From DASQVO01 sp035640715 (GTDB lineage Bacteria > Actinomycetota > Actinomycetes > Streptosporangiales > Streptosporangiaceae), in the NCBI GenBank assembly GCA_035640715.1, contig DASQVO010000177.1:1-16407 (forward strand): 16,407 nucleotides of DNA, read 5' to 3'. Each line of letters starts with the position of its first letter. Position 1 is the first letter of the stretch. Below are positions 6,408 through 13,405 of this stretch, in pieces. The notes under the pieces were generated by a model, which searched no databases, had not been told where the DNA came from, and saw only the letters and a list, made by a program, of their open reading frames with translations. The translations under genes were made by a program, and so were the position numbers.

Positions 6408-7606
6408 GCCGGAATCCGCAGGGCTACCCGCCAGTTCCCTTCGGCCGGGCCGGCTTCCAGCGCGCCGCCGGCCAGCGCAGCGCGTTCCCGCAAGCCGGCC
6501 AGGCCGTAGCCGGCCCCGGTGGCGGCGAGCGATCCGCCGGTGCCGCTCGGCGGCAGCGGGTTGACGACACTGATCGTGATCTCCGCGGGCTCGAAGCCGA
6601 GGGTAAGCGTGACGGGCTGGCCGGGCGCGTGCTTGCGGGCGTTCGTCAGCGCCTCCTGGGCCGTCCGGTACGCGGCGAGGCTGGCCTCCCCCGATAGGGG
6701 CCGGGGCTTGCCGGTGATACTGAAGTCGACCGTCAGGTCGCCGGCGGCGCGGTACTGCTCGGCCAGGGACGACAGCTGGCCAGGTAGCGGCGCGGTGTCG
6801 TCGCGCAGTGCCAGGACCGCCCGGCGGGCCGCGGCCAGGCCTTCGCGGGTCAAGGTGCCTGCGCGTGCGATGCAGTCGCACGCCTTGGCGAGCTCGAGGT
6901 TGTCGGCGGGCAGCGTTCCGGAGGCGAGGAGCCCCTCGGCGGCTTGCAGGTTCACCGACACCGCCGCGAGGGAGTGGGCGAGCACATCGTGGATCTCGCG
7001 GGCGATCCTGGCCCGTTCGGCGAGCGCGGCCGCCTGGGTCTCGGCCTCGTGCGCCCGGCGGGTCTCGGCGAGCATCAGCTCGGCCTGCTCGGCCCGGACG
7101 CGATAGGAGCGGCGGGTCAGGCCCGTGGTCCACACTCCGGCAAAGGCCAGCGGGTAGCCGAGGAGAATGCCGGTCGGCGCGCCGGTCGCCAGCGCGATGG
7201 CCAGGAATACCGCCAGCGTCTCCGTGGTGATGCCGAGCGAGGTGCCGGTGCTCAGGTACGTGCCCGCGCTGAAGGCGACCATGCAGCCGACGGCGACGGC
7301 CGGGCTGTTCGGGGACAGCGCGGCCAGCGCACCACCGGCCCCGCCCATGGCGATCAGGGCCGCGATCGTGCCCCGGCCGTCGCTGTGCCCGGCCAGGATC
7401 CAGGCGATCCAGCTGGCGGCGGCGACCGCGAGCGTAACGGCGATCGCCAGGCCACGTCCCCCGGCCGCCGGATGCGGTTTGGCGATGGAAACCGTCACGA
7501 GCACGATCACCAAGGCGGCGGTCCGGACGATATCCATGAGCCGGACCAGGTCCAGCGAAAGGGACCCGGCCGCCGGATTCCTGCGTGCGGCGAGAGAACG
7601 GAACAC
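6404..7606 (-). CDS. Sensor histidine kinase, HisKA_3 (NarL-partner) type
   Basis: The chosen start is GTG at 7606-7604, with AGGAG 6 bases upstream (7617-7613), giving 400 residues. A TTG at 7675 has no such site. Several hydrophobic segments fill residues about 27-165, a membrane sensor with little extracytoplasmic loop. A short coiled region leads to the dimerisation box ERARIAREIHDVLAHSL, with the phosphorylated His at about residue 206. The ATPase domain shows EALTNARKHAPG (N box) and GAGYGLAGLRERAAL (G2 box), and ends WRVALRIPA. The architecture matches DesK/LiaS-like actinomycete kinases that feed LuxR-type regulators. It is the first gene of the operon. The signal is not deducible from the sequence. 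Confidence 0.93.
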   Translation of the reverse strand: MFRSLAARRNPAAGSLSLDLVRLMDIVRTAALVIVLVTVSIAKPHPAAGGRGLAIAVTLAVAAASWIAWILAGHSDGRGTIAALIAMGGAGGALAALSPNSPAVAVGCMVAFSAGTYLSTGTSLGITTETLAVFLAIALATGAPTGILLGYPLAFAGVWTTGLTRRSYRVRAEQAELMLAETRRAHEAETQAAALAERARIAREIHDVLAHSLAAVSVNLQAAEGLLASGTLPADNLELAKACDCIARAGTLTREGLAAARRAVLALRDDTAPLPGQLSSLAEQYRAAGDLTVDFSITGKPRPLSGEASLAAYRTAQEALTNARKHAPGQPVTLTLGFEPAEITISVVNPLPPSGTGGSLAATGAGYGLAGLRERAALAGGALEAGPAEGNWRVALRIPA

Positions 7607-7710
7607 GCGCTGCTCCTGCCTGGCCGGCCAGGCACGGCTTCCTGCGCCGGAACACCCTGGAGCGGCCGGTACCAACGTATCCGCCCAAACCGCGTCGCGC
7701 GCCGGCGTCC

Positions 7711-7756
7711 GGGTGGAGGGCGGGTGGAGATGGCCGCTTCCACCCGCCCTCCACCC
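7711..7756. promoter_or_regulatory. Perfect 18-bp inverted repeat, putative operator of the divergent promoters
   Basis: The left arm GGGTGGAGGGCGGGTGGA (7711-7728) and its exact reverse complement (7739-7756) flank a 10-base spacer. Each arm holds two copies of GGGTGGA whose starts are 11 bases apart, about one helical turn, so four identical half-sites are present. The element lies between the divergent kinase operon (start 7606) and the membrane-protein gene (start 7853), roughly 100 bases from each. It could bind the operon's own LuxR-type regulator. A transcript of either strand would also form a strong hairpin, so attenuation is an alternative. Confidence 0.6.
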
Positions 7757-7852
7757 TGGATCAGGCCGCGGGCCGACGCACCGGCCGGCCTCCGGTTCCT
7801 AGCGTGGCCGATGTCAGCGCACCTCGCTGAAGCGCCTCACTAAGGAGTTCCC

Positions 7853-8410
7853 ATGGACGCCAGCGTCTTGATCCTCAACCTCGTCATCCTGGCCGTGGTG
7901 CTGACCTCCGACCTTGGCCACCGCAAGGTCGGCCCGATGCGGCTGCTGCGTCCCTTCATCACGGCCGCCATCGTCGTCCCGTTCTTCTTCAAGGGCGCCG
8001 CGTCGTCGGGCAGCGGCCTGGCCCTCGAGATCGCCGGGGCGGCAGCGGGCCTGGCCCTGGGCGTGCTCGCCGCCGCGCTGATCCGCGTCAGCTACGACAG
8101 CTCGGCTGGCCGGGTGGTCTCCTGGGCCGGGACGCCGTATGCGGCGTTCTGGGCCGCTGTCGCCGCCGGCCGCCTCTACTTCTCCTACGGCTCCAGCCAC
8201 GTCTTTGGCCGCCAGCTCGGCCAGTGGATGGCGGCCAACCAGATCACCGTCGGCGCTCTCACCGACAGCCTGATCTTCCTGTCCGTGGCAATGCTGCTCG
8301 CCCGCACGGGGGTGCTCGCCGTCAAGGCACGCGCTGTCCGCGCCCGGGGCTCCCGGGCCGCTGCCCCCGCCGTGCCCGGCCGAAGCGCCCGACCGGTCAA
8401 GGCCGGCTGA
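7853..8410 (+). CDS. Conserved multi-pass membrane protein (DUF1453-like)
   Basis: The protein is 185 residues. The ATG is preceded by AAGGAG with a 5-base spacer. Hydrophobic segments lie at about residues 3-18, 35-46, 54-77, 93-107 and 133-152, giving four or five membrane helices. A conserved-looking RKVGPMRLLRPFI follows the first helix. The C-terminus is a basic Ala/Arg/Pro tail (ARAVRARGSRAAAPAVPGRS) that should be cytoplasmic. The layout resembles small DUF1453/CcdC-like actinomycete membrane proteins, but I am not certain of the family. It is transcribed divergently from the sensor kinase operon across the inverted repeat at 7711-7756, so it is a plausible target or partner of that system. 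It is followed by an 18-codon ORF. Confidence 0.7.
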   Translation: MDASVLILNLVILAVVLTSDLGHRKVGPMRLLRPFITAAIVVPFFFKGAASSGSGLALEIAGAAAGLALGVLAAALIRVSYDSSAGRVVSWAGTPYAAFWAAVAAGRLYFSYGSSHVFGRQLGQWMAANQITVGALTDSLIFLSVAMLLARTGVLAVKARAVRARGSRAAAPAVPGRSARPVKAG

Positions 8411-8488
8411 CGCCCCACCCAGCCTGGCCGGATGATCAACGGCCGGACCGCACGCCCGGATGACCGCACCACCGCAGAGGAGGCCCCG

Positions 8489-8545
8489 ATGATCTTCCTG
8501 ATCAGCAAGCTCATCAGGCAGCTGAAGCGCCGCAGCAAGAGCTGA
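8489..8545 (+). CDS. Very small basic peptide, 18 residues
   Basis: ATG at 8489 follows AGAGGAGGCCCCG, one of the best ribosome sites in the window. The peptide is MIFLISKLIRQLKRRSKS: a hydrophobic N-terminal half and a strongly basic C-terminal half, which would form an amphipathic, membrane-associating helix. The stop codon is followed 31 bases later by a strong hairpin, so the ORF is placed as the last gene of the 7853 transcript. The gap to the membrane-protein gene is 78 bases. It is too short for family assignment. A signalling or regulatory peptide, a toxin-like peptide or a chance ORF are all possible; the ribosome site and the terminator favour real translation. Confidence 0.45.
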   Translation: MIFLISKLIRQLKRRSKS

Positions 8546-8575
8546 TCACCGGCTCTCCGTGGTACTGGTACGCCC

Positions 8576-8609
8576 CGGGCCCCGCCGGCCAGATGGCCGG
8601 CGGGGCCCG
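8576..8609 (+). terminator. Strong hairpin after the 18-residue ORF
   Basis: A perfect 15-bp GC-only stem (left arm 8576-8590, right arm 8595-8609) closes on a 4-base AGAT loop. No U-tract follows, as is usual in high-GC actinomycetes. It ends the 7853-8545 transcription unit and separates it from the riboswitch-controlled gene. Confidence 0.7.
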
Positions 8610-8730
8610 CCCTGTTCCGGCGGGCCGGGCGCGATCACGGTCCGTGGCATCGAGGCGTACTTCTGCCACCGGCTGAGCGTGCCATACGCGCGCAGCCGGT
8701 GAAGATCTGGGCGCTCATTGCCCGCTGGGT

Positions 8731-8736
8731 TAGAAT
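8731..8736 (+). promoter_or_regulatory. -10 element for the riboswitch-controlled exporter
   Basis: TAGAAT matches the sigma-70 -10 consensus at five of six positions. It would start transcription at about 8742-8744, right at the first base of riboswitch helix P1. No convincing -35 is visible 17-18 bases upstream, so an activator or a loose -35 would be needed. Confidence 0.45.
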
Positions 8737-8744
8737 CGAGATGA

Positions 8745-8838
8745 CGAAGGGGAGTAACTCCTCGCTGGGACGCCGACAATCTCGGCCCGCTAGCCGGGCC
8801 CGGTGCCCAGGGGCGGCGTAGCCTGAGTGAGACCTTCG
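8745..8838 (+). ncRNA. yybP-ykoY (Mn2+-sensing) riboswitch
   Basis: The conserved five-prime core AAGGGGAGTA and three-prime core GTGAGACC are present. The outer helix P1 is CGAAGG (8745-8750) with CCTTCG (8833-8838). An inner helix is ACTC (8757-8760) with GAGT (8825-8828). A long-range stem is CTGGG (8765-8769) with CCCAG (8806-8810), and a hairpin is GCCGA (8772-8776) with TCGGC (8782-8786). This nested layout and the two core strings match the yybP-ykoY class, which binds Mn2+ and typically controls Mn exporters. The gene directly downstream is a GDT1/TMEM165-family protein, a classic partner. The expression platform would lie in 8839-8923; its switching mechanism is not clear to me. Confidence 0.85.
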
Positions 8839-8923
8839 GCCGCAGTGACGAGCTGCCGTGCCGGAGGTTCCCGGGTCCGCCCGGTACCAGCCGGGGCGGC
8901 CCGATCCGATAGGGGCTTCCCGG

Positions 8924-9505
8924 GTGAGCCTGGCTGCCGCCGTAACGTCGTTCCTGATCATCTTGCCCGCTGAGCTGCCGGATAAGACCGTGCTGGCCTG
9001 CCTGATCCTGGGAAGTCGTTACCGGCCCGGATACGTGTTCGCCGGTGCTGCCGTCGCGTTCGCCGTCCAGGCCGCGCTCGCGGTCACGGCCGGTGGCCTG
9101 CTGGGGCTGCTGCCGCACCGCCCGGTGCAGGTCATCGTCAGTGTCCTGTTCCTGGCCGGGGCGGTGCTGCTGTGGCGCCACAGGCGCGTAGAAAGCGACG
9201 AGTATGTCGAGGCCAGGGGGGACCGGAGAGGATTCCTGCCCGTCGCGGCCACCAGCTTCGTGGTGATCTTCGCCGCCGAGTTCGGTGATCTCACTCAGAT
9301 TCTCACCGCCAACCTGGCCGTCAAGTACCACGATCCGGTAGCGGTCGGCGCCGGGGCCACGCTCGCCCTGTGGGTGGCGGCGGGCGTGGCGATCATCGGT
9401 GGCCGGAGCCTGCTCAAGGTCATCCCGATCACCTGGCTGACCCGGGCCGCGGCGCTGGTCATGCTGGCGCTCGCGGGCACCAGCATCGCGTCCGTCTTCT
9501 CCTGA
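8924..9505 (+). CDS. GDT1/TMEM165 (UPF0016) family Mn2+ exporter
   Basis: I start the gene at GTG 8924 (VSLAAAVTSF), which has AGGGG 8 bases upstream; the longer reading from 8858 adds 22 unlikely residues. The result is 193 residues with about six membrane helices in two homologous halves. Each half carries the family's acidic motif: PAELPDKT (E17, D20) and AAEFGDLTQ (E119, D122). The first motif has Pro where most members have Gly, and the second has Leu for Lys, as is common in actinomycete members. Family members export Mn2+ (or move Ca2+/H+). The Mn riboswitch candidate upstream strongly supports a role in manganese homeostasis at the cytoplasmic membrane. The gene converges on a DUF1206 relic only 5 bases away. 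Confidence 0.88.
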   Translation: MSLAAAVTSFLIILPAELPDKTVLACLILGSRYRPGYVFAGAAVAFAVQAALAVTAGGLLGLLPHRPVQVIVSVLFLAGAVLLWRHRRVESDEYVEARGDRRGFLPVAATSFVVIFAAEFGDLTQILTANLAVKYHDPVAVGAGATLALWVAAGVAIIGGRSLLKVIPITWLTRAAALVMLALAGTSIASVFS

Positions 9506-9510
9506 GCACG

Positions 9511-9646
9511 CTATAGTCGGCGCCAGCGGGCCTCGCAGCACGAATACGCGCCGAACATGATGAGGCCGATCGCGACTGCCAGCAGGAGCCACGGGCCGGG
9601 CGGCGCCGCGGCGAGTGCGCGCAGCGACGCGTCAAGCCCCGATACC
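9511..9646 (-). pseudogene. C-terminal remnant of a DUF1206 membrane protein
   Basis: The minus strand reads GLDASLRALAAAPPGPWLLL, then AVAIGLIMFGAYSCCEARWRRL and a TAG at 9513-9511. This is the typical last helix and end of DUF1206 proteins (three repeats of a two-helix unit). An in-frame TGA lies just upstream of the first matching codons, with no start codon between, so only about 45 codons survive of a gene that is normally about 270 codons. The missing 5' part was replaced by the malQ promoter region and coding start. DUF1206 proteins have no known function. It is a clear relic, not an active gene. Confidence 0.65.
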
Positions 9647-9688
9647 GGTCATGGGTCACCGCAGCCGCGCACTGACTGGCCTGGGACG

Positions 9689-11527
9689 ATGGTGCCCATG
9701 GACATGCCGGGACTGTTGCGCAGAGCAGAGGCCAGGGGAGTGGCGACGTCGTACCACGCGTCGCAGGGCCGCGAGGTCAAGGTCGCACCCGAAACGATCG
9801 AGGCGATCCTGGCGGCACTCGGGGATGCCCCCGCGCGTGCCCCGTCACCGGCTGGAACCTCTGCCGCCGGGGTGGTAGCGCCGTTCCCGCAGTGCGAGGC
9901 CTGGGGTTTCACGATTCAGCTTTACGCAGTCCGCTCGCGCGCGTCCTGGGGCCATGGTGACTTCCGTGACCTGGCGGATCTTGCCGCGTGGAGCGCCGGT
10001 GAACTGGGCGCCGGGTTCGTGCTGATCAACCCGCTGCACGCGGCCGAGCCCGCACCCCCGGTGAGCACGTCACCGTACCTGCCGATGAGCAGGCGGTTCA
10101 TCAGCCCGCTGTACCTGCGGATCGAGGACATCCCGGAGCTGGCGGCCCTTGACGACCGTGAGCGCGGCCATATCGCCGCGCTGGCCGCGCCGCTGAAGGC
10201 CGCGAACGGGTCCGCGGGCCTGATTGACCGGGACGCGGTATGGGCGGCTAAGCGGGCGGCCCTGAAGATCCTGCACCAGGTGCCGCTGAGCCCGCAGCGC
10301 CGCGCGGAGTACGACAAGTACCGGGAACAGGAGGGCCAGGCACTGCGGGACTGGGCGGCCTGGTGCGTCCTGGCCGAGATCCACGGCCCGGACTGGCGGC
10401 GGTGGCCGGACAGCCTGGCCCAGCCGGGCTCGGCCGCCGTCGCCGCCGAATGCGGCCGGCTGGCCCGGGAAACCGACTTCCACGCGTGGGTCCAGTGGCT
10501 GGCCAGCGGCCAGCTGGCCGCCGCGCAGGATGCCGCGCGCGTCGCCGGCATGGACATTGGCATCATCAGCGACCTGGCGGTCGGGGCGCACCCCGGCGGC
10601 GCGGACGCCTGGGCGAATCAGGCCCTCCTCGTGCCCGGCGTCACCGTCGGGGCGCCCCCGGATGAGTTCAACCAGCGCGGCCAGGACTGGGGCTCACAGC
10701 CATGGCATCCCGAGCGCCTGGCCGAGCGGGACTACCGGCCGCTTGCCGACCTGATCGCCGCATCCATGCGGAACGGGGGCGCGCTCCGCATGGACCACGT
10801 GATGGGCCTGTTCCGGCTGTGGTGGGTGCCGCCCGGCATGACCCCGGACCGGGGTACGTACGTGCGCTACGACCATGAGGCGATGGTGGGCGTGCTGGCC
10901 CGTGAGGCGGCGAGCGCCGGTGCGGCGGCCGTCGGGGAGGATCTCGGCACAATCGACCCCTGGATTAGTGAGTACCTGGCCGCCCACGGCATCCTGGGGA
11001 CCTCCATGCTCTGGTTCGAGCGCCGCGACGACGGCACGCCGCGCCCGCCCGGCGAATGGCGGCGCGGCAGCCTGGCGACCGTCGGCACCCATGACATGCC
11101 GCCCGCGGCGGCGTTCCTCACCGGGGAACACGTGGCGCTCCGGGCCGAACTGGGCGTGCTGGCCCGCCCGGAAGACGCCGAACGGGCCGACGCGCAGGCG
11201 GCCATGTCCGCGTGGCGCGGCGCGCTGGCCCGCGAGGGGCTGCTCCCGCCAGGCCGCCCGCCGGCCCTGGCCGATCAGGTCGCAGCCCTCTACGCTTACC
11301 TGGCCCGTACCCCGTCGGTCCTGATCGGGGTCTCGCTTCCGGACGCGGTGGGCCAGCGCCGGCCGCAGAACATACCCGGGACGACGGACGAGTACCCGAA
11401 CTGGCGGATCCCGCTCGCCGACGGCGAAGGCGCCCCGGTGCTCCTGGAGGATCTCGCGGCCCACCCTGGCGTCCGCGCGATCGCCCGGGCGGTCAGCAAC
11501 GGGCGTTTGAATAACACGAACTTTTGA
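9689..11527 (+). CDS. malQ: 4-alpha-glucanotransferase (amylomaltase, GH77)
   Basis: The product is 612 residues from the ATG at 9689 (MVPMDMPGLLRRA); ATGs at 9698 and 9704 are alternatives and no start has a strong ribosome site. The enzyme moves maltooligosaccharide segments between glucans in glycogen and maltodextrin metabolism. Conserved GH77 features are YAVRSRASWGHGDFRDL, LVNPLHA-type text, SPYLPMSRRFISPLYLR, nucleophile D369 in GALRMDHVMGLFRLWW, acid/base E417 in VGEDLGT, D469 in GTHDMPPA and NIPGTTDEYPNWR near the end. All catalytic residues are present. Actinomycete MalQ proteins are usually about 700 residues with an N-terminal beta domain. Here the helical N-terminus runs after about 60 residues directly into the barrel, so that domain seems to be missing. 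Confidence 0.92.
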   Translation: MVPMDMPGLLRRAEARGVATSYHASQGREVKVAPETIEAILAALGDAPARAPSPAGTSAAGVVAPFPQCEAWGFTIQLYAVRSRASWGHGDFRDLADLAAWSAGELGAGFVLINPLHAAEPAPPVSTSPYLPMSRRFISPLYLRIEDIPELAALDDRERGHIAALAAPLKAANGSAGLIDRDAVWAAKRAALKILHQVPLSPQRRAEYDKYREQEGQALRDWAAWCVLAEIHGPDWRRWPDSLAQPGSAAVAAECGRLARETDFHAWVQWLASGQLAAAQDAARVAGMDIGIISDLAVGAHPGGADAWANQALLVPGVTVGAPPDEFNQRGQDWGSQPWHPERLAERDYRPLADLIAASMRNGGALRMDHVMGLFRLWWVPPGMTPDRGTYVRYDHEAMVGVLAREAASAGAAAVGEDLGTIDPWISEYLAAHGILGTSMLWFERRDDGTPRPPGEWRRGSLATVGTHDMPPAAAFLTGEHVALRAELGVLARPEDAERADAQAAMSAWRGALAREGLLPPGRPPALADQVAALYAYLARTPSVLIGVSLPDAVGQRRPQNIPGTTDEYPNWRIPLADGEGAPVLLEDLAAHPGVRAIARAVSNGRLNNTNF

Positions 11528-11530
11528 GGA

Positions 11531-11547
11531 CTCCCAGAATCTGGGAG
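11531..11547 (+). terminator. Short hairpin directly after malQ
   Basis: CTCCCAG and CTGGGAG form a 7-bp stem on an AAT loop, starting 3 bases past the malQ stop codon. There is no U-tract. The position suggests a terminator or mRNA 3'-end stabiliser. Confidence 0.4.
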
Positions 11548-11572
11548 CCGCGCTGAACGTGCAGACGGCTGG

Positions 11573-11713
11573 CTAATCCAGCTGTAGCGCGAATTTCGGA
11601 CGAGGCTTGCGGCATTCGGGCGCGGCCGGCTCGGCGACTTCGTGGGTGTTGTTCGCGGACGTGATGCCGGTGCCGATGTCCAGGAACCGCGGGCTCAGCC
11701 CGCCGGAGCCCAC
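11573..11713 (-). CDS. Possible 46-residue ORF overlapping the DinB-fold gene end
   Basis: A GTG at 11713 lies inside the last codons of the preceding gene, in a different frame. It opens a 46-codon ORF (with RFLDIGTGITSANNTHEV) that ends in TAG at 11575-11573. The first 30 codons have almost only G or C in third position, as in real genes here, but there is no good ribosome site and no family is recognised. It may be a small translationally coupled gene, a relic of a longer gene, or chance. Confidence 0.25.
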   Translation of the reverse strand: MGSGGLSPRFLDIGTGITSANNTHEVAEPAAPECRKPRPKFALQLD

Positions 11714-12276
11714 TGCGGGTCACGGCCGGACAGGGCGAGAGCGCGGTCGAGCACGGGCGCTGTCTGCGGCACCGGCACCGGGTCCGCGAAGCCCTTGTAC
11801 TGCCGGAATAGCTCCGCATTGGCCTGCACGGCCCGCAGTACCGCCGCCGCGACGTCCGCGCCGCAGGAGTACTCCTGGCCCGATGCCTGCGCGACATCCC
11901 AGCCATGCAGGACCATCTCGGCCAGGATCAGCGCGGCCACCTCGGCGGCCGGTGTCGGGGAGCCCATGATGTTCAGATCGCGTTCCCAGGCGTGAGGATC
12001 CGACCAGGCCGCGACGGCCTTGTCGAGCTGAGCCGCATATGCCGCGGCGAAGCCGGGCTCAGCACAGAAGTCCCTGTTCATCAGCTCGTCGGGAAGCGGT
12101 TCGTCCCGGGCCCTGTGCTCCGCCGAGTACGCGGTCCACAAGATCATGTGGTTGAGCAGGGCATGAAGATCCCAGTCACCGCACGGCGTGGCGGCCACGA
12201 GCTGGTCGGCTCGCACGCCGCCCACCGTGCGTGCGGCCGCGGCGGCACCGGCCGCCAGCTCTGTGCGCAGGTTCAT
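11695..12276 (-). CDS. DinB-fold, TIGR03086-family metal-binding protein
   Basis: The protein is 193 residues. The ATG at 12276 is preceded by GGAGGAAATCG, so the longer reading to 12381 is rejected. It belongs to the mycothiol-dependent maleylpyruvate isomerase-like DinB superfamily. TPCGDWDLHALLNHMILW supplies metal ligand H43, and LILAEMVLHGWDVAQASGQ supplies E120 and H124 with the Glu-x3-His spacing of the family. The C-terminus PVLDRALALSGRDPQWAP is the usual TIGR03086 ending. Members are presumed to bind zinc and act with mycothiol in thiol transfer or detoxification; the actual substrate of this subgroup is unknown. It is transcribed divergently from an AraC-type regulator 127 bases away, a common regulator-target layout. 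Confidence 0.88.
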   Translation of the reverse strand: MNLRTELAAGAAAAARTVGGVRADQLVAATPCGDWDLHALLNHMILWTAYSAEHRARDEPLPDELMNRDFCAEPGFAAAYAAQLDKAVAAWSDPHAWERDLNIMGSPTPAAEVAALILAEMVLHGWDVAQASGQEYSCGADVAAAVLRAVQANAELFRQYKGFADPVPVPQTAPVLDRALALSGRDPQWAPAG

Positions 12277-12391
12277 CGATTTCCTCCAGTCTGGCAAATG
12301 AGGGGAGCACGGGCTGCGGGCAAGCCCAGAGGCTACGGCCAGGTGGAGCGGGCCGTCTTGAAGAAACGCGACGTGCCTCACAAACGCTCCC

Positions 12392-12397
12392 TATGCT
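12392..12397 (+). promoter_or_regulatory. -10 element consistent with a leaderless AraC-type gene
   Basis: TATGCT ends 6 bases before the GTG at 12404, so transcription would begin at or next to that GTG. There is no ribosome site before it. Leaderless mRNAs are common in actinomycetes. No good -35 is visible. Confidence 0.35.
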
Positions 12398-12403
12398 GAT
12401 CGG

Positions 12404-13228
12404 GTGTCAGGTGGCGCGATCCGCCCCAAGGGGGCGACGGATCCAGTGATGGGCCGCGGCGTCCTGTACCAGCAGGTGGCGGCGGCCCGGTTCCGGCTCG
12501 CCCGCTACGAGCCGTCGCCCGCCCTGGCGCCGTTCGTCGACTTCTACTGGGTCGTCCAGTGGGACCTGCGCGGTGAGCCGCCGCACGAGCAGACGATCCT
12601 GCCGCATCCGAACGTGAACCTGGGGTTTGAGGACTCCGGGTCGGCCATCTACGGCGTGGACACGAAACTGTTCGTCCGCCGGATCGAAGGAGCTGGCAAG
12701 GTGCTCGGCGTGCGGTTCCGCGCGGGCGGCTTCCGTCCCTTCTGGCAGGGCCCAGTCTCGCGGCTCAATGACCGGAGGGTGCCCGCGGCGCAGCTGTTCG
12801 GGGCAGCGGCGGAGGAGGCACGGCAGGCGATCATGCACGCACCGGATGACGCCGCGATGGTGGCGCACGCGGAGGACCTGCTCTGCTCGGTGCTGCCCGA
12901 GCGTGACCCGGTCGCCGAGCAGGTCGCCGCGATGGTGGCGCGGATCACCGCCGATTCCGCCCTGCGACGCGTCGACAAGCTCGCGGCCACCCTCGACGTG
13001 CCGCTACGCCGGCTGCAGCGGCTGTTCGCCGACTATGTCGGCGTCAGCCCGAAATGGGTGATGCGCAGGGCCCGGCTGCATGAGGCGGCTGAACGCGCCG
13101 AGCGCGGCGGCCACGTTGACTGGGCCGGGCTAGCCTCCGACCTCGGCTACGCCGACCAGGCGCACCTGACCCGGGACTTCACCGCGACGATCGGCATCCC
13201 GCCAAGCCGTTACGCCGGCATGTCATGA
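12404..13228 (+). CDS. AraC-family transcriptional regulator (DUF6597 plus HTH_18)
   Basis: The protein is 274 residues from GTG 12404, the longest start, or 259 from ATG 12449. The N-terminal half (YEPSPALAPFVDFYWVVQWD, LPHPNVNLGFE, GVRFRAGGFRPFW) is the DUF6597 sensor domain. The C-terminal half (about 184-270) is the double helix-turn-helix of AraC proteins: LAATLDVPLRRLQRLFADYV is the first motif, and LASDLGYADQAHLTRDF then IGIPPSRYA is the second. The length is normal for the family. It probably controls the divergent DinB-fold gene and/or itself. The effector is unknown. GTG 12404 has a TATGCT 6 bases upstream and may be translated from a leaderless message; ATG 12449 has no better ribosome site. 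Confidence 0.88.
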   Translation: MSGGAIRPKGATDPVMGRGVLYQQVAAARFRLARYEPSPALAPFVDFYWVVQWDLRGEPPHEQTILPHPNVNLGFEDSGSAIYGVDTKLFVRRIEGAGKVLGVRFRAGGFRPFWQGPVSRLNDRRVPAAQLFGAAAEEARQAIMHAPDDAAMVAHAEDLLCSVLPERDPVAEQVAAMVARITADSALRRVDKLAATLDVPLRRLQRLFADYVGVSPKWVMRRARLHEAAERAERGGHVDWAGLASDLGYADQAHLTRDFTATIGIPPSRYAGMS

Positions 13229-13272
13229 CGCGGTGCCGGTGCGCCGGCGCGTTGCCAGCCAATGGAACCAAA

Positions 13273-13302
13273 TGAACAGTATCGCTACAATCAGTTGATA
13301 AT
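13273..13302 (+). promoter_or_regulatory. Promoter candidate for the small-protein unit
   Basis: TGAACA (13273-13278, four of six) and GATAAT (13297-13302, five of six) are 18 bases apart in an AT-rich patch. Transcription would start near 13310, some 40 bases before the 14-codon leader ORF. A second -10-like TACAAT lies at 13286-13291. Confidence 0.4.
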
Positions 13303-13349
13303 ACTTTTCGCCCCAGCAACCACACCCATACCTGAGCCGAGGTCATAGC

Positions 13350-13394
13350 ATGATCGCGGACGCGGCGAACCTCACCGCACGTCTGGCCTACTAA
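13350..13394 (+). CDS. Possible 14-residue leader peptide
   Basis: ATG 13350, with CCGAGG about 8 bases upstream, opens a 14-codon ORF (MIADAANLTARLAY) ending in TAA. Its stop overlaps the AAGGCGGG ribosome site of the following 76-codon gene. That suggests translational coupling or a leader role. It is too short to exclude chance. Confidence 0.3.
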   Translation: MIADAANLTARLAY

Positions 13395-13405
13395 GGCGGG
13401 TGGTC

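Noticed and set aside
6408..7754. Long minus-strand reading frame continuous with the response regulator (676 codons)
   Set aside because: Its N-terminal 449 codons are an arginine- and glycine-rich out-of-phase reading of the sensor kinase gene; the real regulator starts at the ATGA overlap.
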